Shown here: one piece after another, positions 7,850 to 16,358 of the stretch
Layout of the letters: each line of letters begins with the position of its first letter
How positions within the stretch are numbered: the stretch's first letter is position 1
Assembly (NCBI GenBank): GCA_018817795.1
Contig: JAHITJ010000105.1
Location: 1-33,688, forward strand
Source of the DNA: Myxococcota bacterium
GTDB taxonomy: Bacteria > Myxococcota_A > Polyangia > HGW-17
Length of the DNA stretch: 33,688 nt
Direction of reading: 5' to 3'
The notes under the pieces: model-generated
Databases searched by the model: none
Told to the model about the DNA's origin: nothing
Seen by the model: only the letters and a program-made list of their open reading frames with translations
Position numbers and translations under genes: made by a program

Positions 7850-9112
7850 TCAAGAATCCTTATCCAATTCATATTCAGGGTAGAGTTGCGCGGCGCAGTC
7901 CGGGCAGATGCCATGGCTGAACTGAGCATTGGTGTGCTTTCCGATGTAGGTCTCCACCTGGCTCCAATATCCTTGATCGTCGCGGATCTTCTTGCAGTTG
8001 GCGCAGATCGGCAGCAGACCGCTGAGCTTCTTCACCTCGGACAACGCTTGCGTCAGTTCGCCCACGAGGCGTTCCCGCTCCAGTTCGGCCAGCTTCCTCC
8101 CTGTGATGTCGATGATCACCGAGATCAACTGCGGATCCCCCTGGATCATGATCACCTCTGAGGAGAACAGCCCAATGATGGTCTCTCCGGTCTTTTTTCG
8201 AAAATGCGTCTCCTGGTCCCGGATATTCTCTCGCCGCGCCAGCCGGGCCACGACCGCGTCCCGCTCCTCTCTTTTTTCCCACAAGCCCAGTTCCACCGTG
8301 GTCCTGCCCAGGAGCTCCCCGGCGGTATAGCCCGAGATGTGCAGGAAGGCGTCGTTGACCTGCAGGATCCTCCCGTCGGACAGGCTCGTGAGCGAGACCG
8401 CGCTGGGAGAGGACTGGAAGACCAGGGAGAACTTCTCCTCCTGGACCCGGATTTCGGCGAGCAGGCGACGATTCACCATCAAGGTCATTCCATAAGATAG
8501 TAATATTAATAATAATTGATATATTATTATTATAATTAGGTTGCCGGAATTGGAATGAAAGAAATTTTCGTCGCGTCCGGAAGAAAAGAGAACGATGGCG
8601 ATGCGAAACAGGCTGAACAGACAGAACCCCAGAAAAATGATGCCTGTTCCGCTGGTGATCCCGCGCATGGCGGCCTGGACCTGGACCAGCAGGAGGGCCG
8701 CGCACTGACCGCAGACGACCAGCAGGGCCGCCGAGAAGATGAGGTTCCGGTTCGCGATGCTCGGCATGACATACAGGAAAATGGCCTGGAGGCCCAGAAA
8801 AATCGCCAGCAGCACCCCGTGGAAAAGGAACCGGACGGGAAATCCCAGAAAGCGCCGCAGGCCCAGGTAGCCCAGAACGGCGCCCGACATCACGAAAAAA
8901 TTCGATCCCAGCACCGAGACCGCCAGGGGAATCCCATCCCGGAACGCGATCAGCAACAGCCCGATGGTCTGGAAGAGAAAATCACCGACCCAGAGGCCCA
9001 GCCCGGCGAAGCGACGATGGTTCTGGCGCCAGAGCATGAAGAGGATCGCCACGCACAGCGCATCGGTCAGGATGTTGAGAAAGATGACTGTGCGTGCGTC
9101 AAGAAAATGCAT
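7850..9112 (-). CDS. Membrane PAS-domain sensor with C-terminal CxxC-x29-CPxC module
   Basis: This 420-residue product has about seven membrane helices in residues 10-215, one PAS domain with S-box features at about 220-345 (FSLVFQSSPSAVSLTS, RILQVNDAFLHISGYT, IIDITGRKLAELE), a short coiled coil, and the terminal module LPICANCKKIRDDQGYW ... GICPDC at about 362-405. No histidine kinase, GGDEF or other effector domain follows. The start is the ATG at 9112, with GGAG about 12 bases upstream; a longer frame reaching 9538 would run deep into the upstream transporter gene. The helix just before the PAS domain is encoded by an extremely AT-rich tract at 8491-8540. The gene converges with the two six-helix proteins carrying the same terminal module, so a common signalling role is likely. 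The ligand is unknown. Confidence 0.85.
   Translation of the reverse strand: MHFLDARTVIFLNILTDALCVAILFMLWRQNHRRFAGLGLWVGDFLFQTIGLLLIAFRDGIPLAVSVLGSNFFVMSGAVLGYLGLRRFLGFPVRFLFHGVLLAIFLGLQAIFLYVMPSIANRNLIFSAALLVVCGQCAALLLVQVQAAMRGITSGTGIIFLGFCLFSLFRIAIVLFSSGRDENFFHSNSGNLIIIIIYQLLLILLSYGMTLMVNRRLLAEIRVQEEKFSLVFQSSPSAVSLTSLSDGRILQVNDAFLHISGYTAGELLGRTTVELGLWEKREERDAVVARLARRENIRDQETHFRKKTGETIIGLFSSEVIMIQGDPQLISVIIDITGRKLAELERERLVGELTQALSEVKKLSGLLPICANCKKIRDDQGYWSQVETYIGKHTNAQFSHGICPDCAAQLYPEYELDKDS
8491..8540 (-). other. AT-rich rare-codon tract inside the PAS-sensor gene
   Basis: Only 6 of 50 bases are G or C, in a gene that is otherwise GC-rich. On the coding strand it reads a run of ATA, TTA and CTA codons (IIIII then LLLILL) for a membrane helix directly before the PAS domain. 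The reading frame is kept. Confidence 0.8.
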
Positions 9113-9165
9113 GAGCGGGGCCGGCTCCACCCCGGCAAGCCAGTATCCAGCGGGAGGCAATGAAG

Positions 9166-10056
9166 TCAAGCTGAGTCTGAGGCGCCTGCCTGGCGCGACA
9201 GGGCGACTCCTGCGAGGATCATTCCCATGCCGGTCCAGGTCGGGATCCGGCCGGGTTCGCCCAGGATCAGGTGGATCCACAGCAGCGAGAGCACCGGCGA
9301 TAGAAACACCAGCACCGTGACGCGCGAGGCCTGCTTGGTCAGGCGCAGCGCCAGCAGCCAGGTGAAGAACGACAGCCCCATCTCCATCACGCCCAGGTAG
9401 GCGGCCCCGGCGAGGGCAGGCGCCGAGAACCCGGCGCCGGAGACGATCCAGATCACGCCGGAGACAAGCGCCCCGAGGATGAACTGGCGCGTCAGGCCCG
9501 CCAGCGGATCCCCGGCGGCGCGGGTGTTCACGATCCACGTGCCGGCCCAGATCAGGGTGGAGAGCAGCGCCAGGGCGACACCCGCCGGATCAATACCCGA
9601 AAAGGTGGTCAGGCGGCCGCCCGAGGCGATGATCCACACACCGACGTAGCCCAGCAGCAGCGCCGCGGCCAGCTTCCGCGAGAACGGCTGCCGTAAAAAC
9701 GGGACAGACAACCCGGCCAGCACCAGCACCCAGGTGTAGTTGAGCGCCAGGGCCTGCTGGGCGGCCAGACGGTCGTAGGCCAGCAGCAGCACCAGGTAAT
9801 ACGCCACCGGGTTGAGCAGCCCCACCAGATCCCGGTGCGAAAAGGACAGGCTCGCGCGCAGGCGGCCCTGGACCGCCCCCAGACCCGCCAGGGTGAGCGC
9901 GGACACCAGCGTCGCAAAGAACACCAACTGAAAGACATCCCCGTGACGCAGCGCGAGCTTGAACGCGGTAGCCACCGTGCTCCAGGCGAGCACCGTGTAC
10001 AACGCCAGCGCGATGGCCCTGCGCTCCTGGCGGGCCTGTCCCGGGCCTGCGTCCAT
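9166..10056 (-). CDS. EamA/DMT-family transporter (RhaT/YdcZ-like permease)
   Basis: The product is a 296-residue integral membrane protein with about ten hydrophobic helices arranged as two five-helix halves, the duplicated EamA layout. The halves cover residues about 12-140 and 150-290. Typical features are the early AWSTVATAFKLAL segment and Gly-rich helices. The EamA signature region near the end of each half reads NYTWVLVLAGLSVPFLR and FLSPVLSLLWIHLILGE. EamA proteins export or import small metabolites such as amino acids or nucleosides; the substrate cannot be read from sequence. I prefer the ATG at 10056, preceded by GGAAAG; a GTG at 10080 is also possible and would add eight residues. 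It lies about 70 bases downstream of htpG on the same strand, so it may be co-transcribed. Confidence 0.88.
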   Translation of the reverse strand: MDAGPGQARQERRAIALALYTVLAWSTVATAFKLALRHGDVFQLVFFATLVSALTLAGLGAVQGRLRASLSFSHRDLVGLLNPVAYYLVLLLAYDRLAAQQALALNYTWVLVLAGLSVPFLRQPFSRKLAAALLLGYVGVWIIASGGRLTTFSGIDPAGVALALLSTLIWAGTWIVNTRAAGDPLAGLTRQFILGALVSGVIWIVSGAGFSAPALAGAAYLGVMEMGLSFFTWLLALRLTKQASRVTVLVFLSPVLSLLWIHLILGEPGRIPTWTGMGMILAGVALSRQAGASDSA

Positions 10057-10123
10057 GGCGGTTCTTTCCGTACCGTTCACGATGCCTGGGCCGCACCGGG
10101 CCCTGCGGTTCCGTTCATGGGGA

Positions 10124-11962
10124 TCACACGTCGCCGGAGAGGCGGCCCATCAGGCTGCCGGCCTGCACGAACAGGCGGTCCACCGCGTCGGGGTCGAGCT
10201 TCTTGTGTGGCAGCAACGCCAGGTCATACAGGTGGGTGAGGGCCTCCCTGGCCGTCTCCTCGGAGAGGGGATGGGCATGGGCCGGATCCAGGCGCTCGAT
10301 GACCGGATGCCGCAGGTTGAGCACGCACTGATGGGCACCGAACGGATTCTCGCTGCGGGGGGACTGGTGGGCGATCATCTCCTTGAAGCGCCGCTGGAGC
10401 TCAGGAATCACCAGCACGAGGGGCAGCTCGCTCTTCTTCAGTTTCTGCGCCTCGAACTGCACCTCGGGCAGCAGCGCCCTGGCGCGCTCGAGCACCCGGT
10501 CGTGAACGCTGCGGCCGTCGGCGTCCACGACCTCGGGCAGATCCGCGACCAGCTCCGGTCCCAGAGCCGAATCCACGCGCTGGAACGTGACCTTGGCATC
10601 GTGATGCTTGGACTCGTAGTAGTTGAAATAGTGGCTGTCGATGGGCGGCGTGGCCAGGATCACCGGCAGGCCGGCCTCTTCATAAAGATGGATCAGGCTG
10701 CGCAGGGTCTCGCCGGGCACGGCGTAGTAGATGTGCTTCTCGGTCGTGTCGGTGGCGTAGTCCTCGCCATATTTCTGCTTGAGCACGGCCTCGAGGGAGG
10801 TGAAGGTGCCGTCGCTCTTCTCGTAGATCACCGCCGCCGACACGCGCTCGGCGAACTTGTCGTCGCGCATGCAGGCGAACTTCACGTAGGGATGCAGCTC
10901 CTTCCACATCTTGGCGTACTCATCGGGCCGCTCCGTGGACAGTTCCACGATCCGGTCGGCGATCTTCTTTGACAGGTGCGAGGCGATCTTGCGGACCGAG
11001 GCGTCCTGCTGCAAAAACGAGCGCGACACGTTGAGCGGAATGTCCGGGCTGTCGATGAAGCCGCGGATGTACTGGAAGGCCTCCGGCAGCAGCACGTTCA
11101 TCTCCGAGGACACGAACACACGGTTGCAGTACAGGTGCATCCGGTCGCTGCGCAGGTCGTCCTGGCGGTTGAGGCGAGGGAAGAACAGCACTCCCTGAAG
11201 GTGGAACGGGAAGTCCGCGTTCACATGGACCCAGAAGTAAGGCTCGTCGTCGGCCGGGAACATCTTCTTGTAAAAGGCGATGTAGTCCTCGTCCTTCAGA
11301 TCGCCGGGCTTGCTGACCCACAGCGGCGGATCCGGGTTGACGACCTCGTCGCCGATCAGGATCGGCACGGGCAGGAAGCGGCAGTAGCGGCGCAGGATCT
11401 CGCGCAGCTTCCAACTGTCGAGGAACTCCTCGTCATCGTCGGCCACGTGCAGGACGATCCGCGTGCCGCGGTCGGCCTTGGTGCTCTCCTCGACGGTGTA
11501 CTCCGGCTCGCCGGTGCAGCTCCAGCGCACGGCCTGTGCGCCCTCCTGCCAGGACAGCGACTCCACCTCGACCTTGCGCGACACCATGAACGCGGAGTAG
11601 AACCCCAGCCCGAAGTGACCGATGATGCCGTCCTTGCCGGACTGGTACTGGGCGATGAACTCCTCGGCGCCGGAGAAGGCCATCTGTCCAAGGTACTTCC
11701 GGACCTCCTCGACGGTCATGCCGATGCCGTTGTCCTCCACGGTGATGGTCTTGGCGTCGGTGGAGAACGTCACCTTCACCTGCAGCGGCTCATCATCGAG
11801 GGCGACCTTGCCATCTCCGGCTAAAATCTTTAATTTGGTGATGGCATCTACGCCATTGGAGACCAGCTCCCGCAGGAAAATCTCCCGCTCTGAGTAAAGC
11901 CATTTCTTGATGATCGGAAAAATGTTTTGTGCGCTGATACTGATCTGGCCTTTTTCGCTCAT
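10124..11962 (-). CDS. htpG: Chaperone protein HtpG (bacterial Hsp90)
   Basis: The 612-residue product is close to the usual length of HtpG. The GHKL ATPase domain occupies about residues 1-215. It contains the ATP-binding helix (FLRELVSNGVDAITKLK), the DNGIGM motif and the lid segment ending GHFGLGFYSAFMV. The middle domain (about 220-490) includes the conserved YFNYYESKH- and SRSFLQQD-type stretches, followed by a C-terminal dimerisation domain to 612. HtpG folds and remodels client proteins in the cytoplasm using ATP. The start at 11962 follows GGAGG by six bases; a frame continuing upstream to 12640 lies antisense to the neighbouring LRR gene and is not real. NGVDAI replaces the more usual NASDAL in the ATP-binding helix; such a variant exists in some HtpG clades as I recall. 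Confidence 0.96.
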   Translation of the reverse strand: MSEKGQISISAQNIFPIIKKWLYSEREIFLRELVSNGVDAITKLKILAGDGKVALDDEPLQVKVTFSTDAKTITVEDNGIGMTVEEVRKYLGQMAFSGAEEFIAQYQSGKDGIIGHFGLGFYSAFMVSRKVEVESLSWQEGAQAVRWSCTGEPEYTVEESTKADRGTRIVLHVADDDEEFLDSWKLREILRRYCRFLPVPILIGDEVVNPDPPLWVSKPGDLKDEDYIAFYKKMFPADDEPYFWVHVNADFPFHLQGVLFFPRLNRQDDLRSDRMHLYCNRVFVSSEMNVLLPEAFQYIRGFIDSPDIPLNVSRSFLQQDASVRKIASHLSKKIADRIVELSTERPDEYAKMWKELHPYVKFACMRDDKFAERVSAAVIYEKSDGTFTSLEAVLKQKYGEDYATDTTEKHIYYAVPGETLRSLIHLYEEAGLPVILATPPIDSHYFNYYESKHHDAKVTFQRVDSALGPELVADLPEVVDADGRSVHDRVLERARALLPEVQFEAQKLKKSELPLVLVIPELQRRFKEMIAHQSPRSENPFGAHQCVLNLRHPVIERLDPAHAHPLSEETAREALTHLYDLALLPHKKLDPDAVDRLFVQAGSLMGRLSGDV

Positions 11963-11983
11963 TGCATACCTCCAGGCGCAGGC

Positions 11984-12012
11984 ACTGTAACCACCCACGC
12001 GGGCCGGATCAA
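11984..12012 (-). promoter_or_regulatory. Possible sigma-70-type promoter for htpG
   Basis: On the minus strand TTGATC (12012-12007) and TACAGT (11989-11984) are 17 bases apart, and each matches the housekeeping consensus at four of six positions. The implied leader is only about 14 bases and just holds the ribosome site. I see no heat-shock sigma-32 consensus. Confidence 0.22.
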
Positions 12013-12115
12013 GAGGGAGGTGTGATGTTGTTATTATTAACACTTTGCCCACCCAAAAAACCTTGCATTTTTCAATCGGCCGCATCATGCTTGCCTCACC
12101 TGAATGGAGGTTCAT

Positions 12116-13369
12116 ATGAAAAAGATCACGATCCTGATGCTGTCCCTCTCCCTCGCCCTGATCGGGTGCAACAAGAAAAAAGACGACACCAAGCCCGCCG
12201 ATGACGCCAAAAAGCCCGCCAACAGCGCCCAGCCCGAAAAGCCCGCCGAGGACGCCAACTGGGTCAAGGCCGAGAACGTCAAGCCCGAGGACGAGAAGAT
12301 CGAATGCAACTACGGCGCCTGCAAGATCTCCGTGGTCACCAAGTCGGTGAAAGAGGAGATTGAAAAGCAGAAGGACTTCGAGAAGCTCGAGATCCAGTTC
12401 CGCGAAGGCGTCGGCAACGACTACTTCAAGACCATTGCGAACCTGCCGTGGGTCACGAAGGTTCAGATCTCCTACACGAAGATCGACACCCTGGAGCCCC
12501 TGGCCAAGCTCGCCAAGCTCGAGGAGCTCAAGGCCGCCTCCCTGAAGTGGGAAGACGACAAGGACAACAAGAAGCGCCTGAGCCTGAAGCCTCTGGCGGG
12601 TCTGAAGAACCTGAAGCAACTGACCTTCTACGGCACCCACGTCAACGACGTCGACGCCCTGGCCGCGGCCGTGACGCTCACGAACATCAATTTTTACATG
12701 AGCGAAGTCGAGACCATCAAGTTCGCCGAGAAGCTGGTCAACGTCGAGGACTTCGACCTGTACGCCTGCCCGGTCACGGACCTGGCACCCCTGGCCAACC
12801 TGACCAAACTGAAGAAGCTCAACCTCTACATGAATAAGTCCACCGACTTCTCCGTGCTGGCCAAGCTGCCCGAGCTCGACGACGTCTGGCTGCAGTTCAC
12901 GTTGTTCGCGGACATGAACCTGCTGGCCGGCGCCAAGAAGATGAAGTCCCTGTCCCTGTCCTGGCTCAAGGGCGATCTCAAGGACATCGACGCCGTGAAG
13001 AACATGACCGAACTCGAGAACCTCTCCCTGAACTCGGTGCCCGTGGAGAAGATCGACGCGCTGGCCGAATGCAAGAAGCTTCAGCGCCTGGATCTGGGCA
13101 GCACCAAGATCAAGGACATCAAGGCGCTCAAGGAACTCACCGCCCTGACGTCGGTGACGATCTCCAAGACCGCCGTGGCCGACCTCTCCCCCCTGGCCAA
13201 GGCCGAGAACCTGTGGTCCCTGGACATCAACGGGTCCAAGGTCAAATCGCTGGGCCCGATCATGAAGCTCACCAAGCTGCGCTCGCTGACCGTGTCCAAG
13301 GGCTTCTCCAAGGGCGAGATCGCGAAGATCAAGAAGGCCATGCCGGAACTGAACGTAAACGAGCGCTAA
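12116..13369 (+). CDS. Leucine-rich-repeat lipoprotein
   Basis: This 417-residue product starts at the ATG at 12116, six bases after GGAGG. A lipoprotein signal ends at Cys18 (LALIGC), followed by a Lys/Asp/Pro/Ala-rich flexible linker to about residue 60. From about residue 100 to the end there are roughly a dozen leucine-rich repeats of the short SDS22/internalin type, about 22 residues each. Examples are LEPLAKLAKLEELKAASL, LKPLAGLKNLKQLTFYGT, LAPLANLTKLKKLNLYMN and LAECKKLQRLDLGSTKIK. Such solenoids bind proteins; here the domain would be tethered to a membrane by the lipid anchor. No enzyme domain is present. It is transcribed divergently from htpG and has 170 bases before trkA. A role in surface binding or envelope scaffolding is inferred. 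Confidence 0.88.
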   Translation: MKKITILMLSLSLALIGCNKKKDDTKPADDAKKPANSAQPEKPAEDANWVKAENVKPEDEKIECNYGACKISVVTKSVKEEIEKQKDFEKLEIQFREGVGNDYFKTIANLPWVTKVQISYTKIDTLEPLAKLAKLEELKAASLKWEDDKDNKKRLSLKPLAGLKNLKQLTFYGTHVNDVDALAAAVTLTNINFYMSEVETIKFAEKLVNVEDFDLYACPVTDLAPLANLTKLKKLNLYMNKSTDFSVLAKLPELDDVWLQFTLFADMNLLAGAKKMKSLSLSWLKGDLKDIDAVKNMTELENLSLNSVPVEKIDALAECKKLQRLDLGSTKIKDIKALKELTALTSVTISKTAVADLSPLAKAENLWSLDINGSKVKSLGPIMKLTKLRSLTVSKGFSKGEIAKIKKAMPELNVNER

Positions 13370-13466
13370 ATCTCAGTTCTTTTGTATTCCGCCTCCTGTT
13401 TTCTCCGGTACAGTTTTCCCCGTTTTTATGATAGACGTGCGGCACCGCGCGGTCGGGTTTCCCTCA

Positions 13467-13489
13467 GGCAGGTGGTCATCACACCTGCC
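13467..13489 (+). promoter_or_regulatory. Perfect 8-bp inverted repeat upstream of trkA
   Basis: GGCAGGTG (13467-13474) and CACCTGCC (13482-13489) are exact inverted copies separated by seven bases. They lie in the 170-base gap between the LRR lipoprotein gene and trkA, 50 bases before the trkA start. No T run follows, so a terminator is unlikely. An operator or a leader hairpin controlling trkAH is possible. Confidence 0.4.
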
Positions 13490-13539
13490 GGGATCCGGCG
13501 CAGGCGCAGGCTGTAGAACACCATGGAGCCACGGCGAGC

Positions 13540-14874
13540 ATGAATATTTTCATCATGGGCGCAGGTCAGGTCGGAACCCATCTGGCCCGGATCCTGACCG
13601 AAGAAGGACACGACGTCACCGTCGTGGAGATCAACCCCGAGAAGGTGAGGAACCTCGACTTCGCGCTGGACGTGCGCGTTGTGGAGGGCTCGGGCACCTC
13701 ATCGGTGCTGCTGCGCGAGCTCGGCGTGGACCGGTGCGATCTCTTCGTATCCACCTCAGGGCACGACGAGGCCAACCTCGTGGCGGCATCCCTCGCCAAA
13801 AAACTGGGCGCCAAAAAGACCGTCGCCCGCATCGGGCAGCACGCGTATTACGACGACGCGCTGGAGCTGGCCTCGGCCTTCCACGTCGACCGTATCCTCA
13901 GCCCGCAGGAACTGACCGCACGCCAGGCCGTGTCGTACCTGGAACACCCGGGGCTGGTCACCCTCGACGACTTCGCCGGCGGTTTGGTCCACGCCTTCTC
14001 CTTCCAGATCGACGAGTCTCCCTGGCTGGACAAGCCCATCTCCCAGATCCAGCTCCCCGAGCACACGCTCATCGGTCTGATCATGCGGGGCAACGACACC
14101 ATCATCCCGCGCGGCGACGACCAGATCCGGCGGGGCGATCTGGTGACCTTCGTGGGCAAGTCCCACAAGATCCTGGCGTTCGAGGATCTGCTCAAGAAGA
14201 AGCTGGCGCGGCCCAACACGGTGACCATCGCCGGCGCCTCCTCGGTGGGGCTGTTCATCGCGCAGAAGCTCGAGAAGCACCGCTTCTCCGTCAAGCTCGT
14301 GGAGCGGGACATCGGACGCTGCGAGGAGGCCTCCCGCCTGCTGTCCAAGACCGAGGTCATCAACTCCGATGCCACCTCGATGGAGTCGCTCAAGGCCGAC
14401 GGGCTCCTCAACTCCTCGGTGTTCATCGCCGCCACCGACAAGGACGACCGCAACATCCTGGCGGCCCTGCTCGGCAAGGAGCTGGGCATCGCCCACTGCC
14501 TGGCCGTCGTGCGCCAGCCGGACTTCACGGTGCTGACCGGCCGGCTGGGCGTGGACCACACCCTGATTCCGCGCGCGATCTTCAGCGCGCACATCCTGGA
14601 CATGACACTGTCGCCGGAGTGCCTGGCCCGCAGCGTCCTCGAGAAGGAGCAGGCCGAGATCATGGAATTCGTGGTCCGTGACGGCGCCCGCATCTCGGGC
14701 CAGATCCTGGCCAACGCCGGATTTCCCAGGGGCTCCCTGATGGCCGCGATCGTGCGCCAGAACAAGGTGTTCATCCCCACCGGCAAGGACTCGATCCTGC
14801 CGCGGGACCGTGTCGTGATGATCGCCCGGAGCGCGGTGGTCCAGGACGTCCTGCGGATGTTCACCTCATCTTGA
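13540..14874 (+). CDS. trkA: Trk potassium uptake system peripheral protein TrkA
   Basis: The 444-residue product has the duplicated RCK layout of TrkA. The first Rossmann NAD(H)-binding domain opens at once with MNIFIMGAGQVG and an acidic VVEIN strand end. A TrkA_C (RCK_C) domain covers about 140-220. A second TrkA_N domain starts near residue 229, where the glycine motif is degenerate (AGASSVGLF). A second TrkA_C domain covers about 365-440. TrkA is the cytoplasmic gating subunit that binds nucleotides and controls the TrkH channel. The gene lies 13 bases upstream of trkH, forming a two-gene operon. The degenerate second glycine motif suggests that mainly the first half binds dinucleotide, as is usual in this family. 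Confidence 0.95.
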   Translation: MNIFIMGAGQVGTHLARILTEEGHDVTVVEINPEKVRNLDFALDVRVVEGSGTSSVLLRELGVDRCDLFVSTSGHDEANLVAASLAKKLGAKKTVARIGQHAYYDDALELASAFHVDRILSPQELTARQAVSYLEHPGLVTLDDFAGGLVHAFSFQIDESPWLDKPISQIQLPEHTLIGLIMRGNDTIIPRGDDQIRRGDLVTFVGKSHKILAFEDLLKKKLARPNTVTIAGASSVGLFIAQKLEKHRFSVKLVERDIGRCEEASRLLSKTEVINSDATSMESLKADGLLNSSVFIAATDKDDRNILAALLGKELGIAHCLAVVRQPDFTVLTGRLGVDHTLIPRAIFSAHILDMTLSPECLARSVLEKEQAEIMEFVVRDGARISGQILANAGFPRGSLMAAIVRQNKVFIPTGKDSILPRDRVVMIARSAVVQDVLRMFTSS

Positions 14875-14887
14875 GCCTCTCCCTGCC

Positions 14888-16342
14888 ATGAATTATCTCA
14901 TCCTCTCCCGCTTCCTGGGCCTGCTCTTCGCCTTCTTCGGGCTGTGCATGCTCCCGGCAGCCGCCTGGAGCCTGTACTACGGCGAGCTTCGCGCGCTTTT
15001 GGCCTTCGCCGGCTCCATCGCCGTGTGCGAGGCCCTCGGCGGCGGCCTGTGGTGGCTGGGCCGTGACGCCCAGGGACGCATGTACTCCCGTGAGGCGCTG
15101 GCGATCGTGGGCGTCGGCTGGCTGGTCGCCGCGGCGCTGGGAGGTCTGCCCTACCTGTTCGGCGGCATGTTCGCAAGCCCCGTCGATGCCTACTTCGAGT
15201 CCATGTCCGGCTTCACCACCACCGGGGCCAGCGTGCTCGCCGACATCGAGTCCCAGTCACGGGGCCTGGTCTTCTGGCGCTCGTTCACCCACTGGCTTGG
15301 GGGCATGGGCATCATCGTGCTGTTCATCTCGATCCTCCCGTATCTCGGGGCCGGCGGCAAGCAGCTCTTCAAGAACGAGAGCCCGGGGCCCGACCCGCGG
15401 GGCCTGGCCCCGAAGATCCGCGACACCGCGTCGATCCTGTGGAAGATCTATGTGGGCCTGACCATCGCGCTGACGGTCATCCTGATGGTGCAGGGCATGT
15501 CGTTCTATGACAGCCTGTGCCACACGTTCGGCACCCTGGCCACCGGCGGCTTCTCCACCCGCAACGCCTCCATCGGCGCCTATCACAGCGTGGGCATCGA
15601 GATCACCATCATCGTTTTCATGATCGTGGCCGGCTCCAACTTCAGTCTGTTCTTCCTGATGTGGGGCCGCAACTGGAAGGCCCTCTTCAAGGATCCTGAG
15701 TGGCGTTCCTACATGCTGATCCTGACGGTCGCCACCGCCGCGATCACCTCCAACCTGTGGTTCGAAAGCGCGGTCGACGGCCTGGCCACGGGGCTGCGCA
15801 ACGCCGCCTTCTCCGTCGCCTCCGTCATGACCACCACCGGCTTCGTGACTGCGGACTTCGATCAGTGGCCGCACTTCTCCAAGGCGGTCCTGATCCTGCT
15901 GATGTTCGTCGGCGGCTGCGCCGGCTCCACCGGCGGCGGTCTGAAGGTCATCCGCCTGATGATCCTCTGGAAGATCGCCTGGGCCCGGATTCGCAAGGCC
16001 TACGCCCCCCGCGCGGTGACCACGCTGCGCATCGGCGGTGAGGTGATCAACGCCGAGTTGCAGCACACGGTGCTGGTGTTCTTCCTGCTGTTTTTGTCCG
16101 CGTTCACGATGGGCACCCTCGTCATGACCGCCCTGGGCATGGATCTGATCTCCGCCCTCTCAGCGGTGGCCGCCACCCTCAACAACATCGGCCCTGGCAT
16201 GGCCTCGGTCGGCCCCACCACCACCTACGCCGACCTTCCGGCCGTCGGCAAGGCCGTGCTGTCCCTGCTGATGGTCATCGGGCGCATCGAACTGTTCGCG
16301 GTTCTGGTGTTGTTCTCGCCGGGGTTCTGGCGAAAGGCCTGA
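14888..16342 (+). CDS. trkH: Trk potassium uptake system membrane channel TrkH
   Basis: This 484-residue membrane protein matches the usual TrkH length. Four pore-loop segments are visible in order: SGFTTTGASV near residue 105-115, FGTLATGGFSTRN near 213-225, VMTTTGFVTADF near 314-325, and LNNIGPGMASVGP near 430-442. Each has the single conserved Gly that lines the K+ filter. The gate-like Gly/Ser/Thr-rich loop GGCAGSTGGGLKVIR sits between the third and fourth repeats. TrkH moves K+ across the inner membrane with TrkA bound on its cytoplasmic face. Spacing of 13 bases after trkA supports co-transcription. The gene converges on the helicase gene with 16 bases between stops. Confidence 0.96.
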   Translation: MNYLILSRFLGLLFAFFGLCMLPAAAWSLYYGELRALLAFAGSIAVCEALGGGLWWLGRDAQGRMYSREALAIVGVGWLVAAALGGLPYLFGGMFASPVDAYFESMSGFTTTGASVLADIESQSRGLVFWRSFTHWLGGMGIIVLFISILPYLGAGGKQLFKNESPGPDPRGLAPKIRDTASILWKIYVGLTIALTVILMVQGMSFYDSLCHTFGTLATGGFSTRNASIGAYHSVGIEITIIVFMIVAGSNFSLFFLMWGRNWKALFKDPEWRSYMLILTVATAAITSNLWFESAVDGLATGLRNAAFSVASVMTTTGFVTADFDQWPHFSKAVLILLMFVGGCAGSTGGGLKVIRLMILWKIAWARIRKAYAPRAVTTLRIGGEVINAELQHTVLVFFLLFLSAFTMGTLVMTALGMDLISALSAVAATLNNIGPGMASVGPTTTYADLPAVGKAVLSLLMVIGRIELFAVLVLFSPGFWRKA

Positions 16343-16358
16343 TTTTTCTTGATAACTA

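Noticed and set aside
9113-9538. N-terminal extension of the PAS sensor upstream of 9112
   Set aside because: It overlaps the EamA transporter gene in another frame and translates to Arg/Gly/Pro-rich sequence without membrane helices.
11963-12640. N-terminal extension of HtpG upstream of 11962
   Set aside because: It lies antisense to the LRR lipoprotein gene; the family start MSEKGQ has its own GGAGG site at the right spacing.
13428-14681. 417-codon plus-strand frame overlapping trkA
   Set aside because: It is an out-of-frame, Arg/Gly/Pro-rich shadow of trkA, whose RCK motifs are intact in the other frame.
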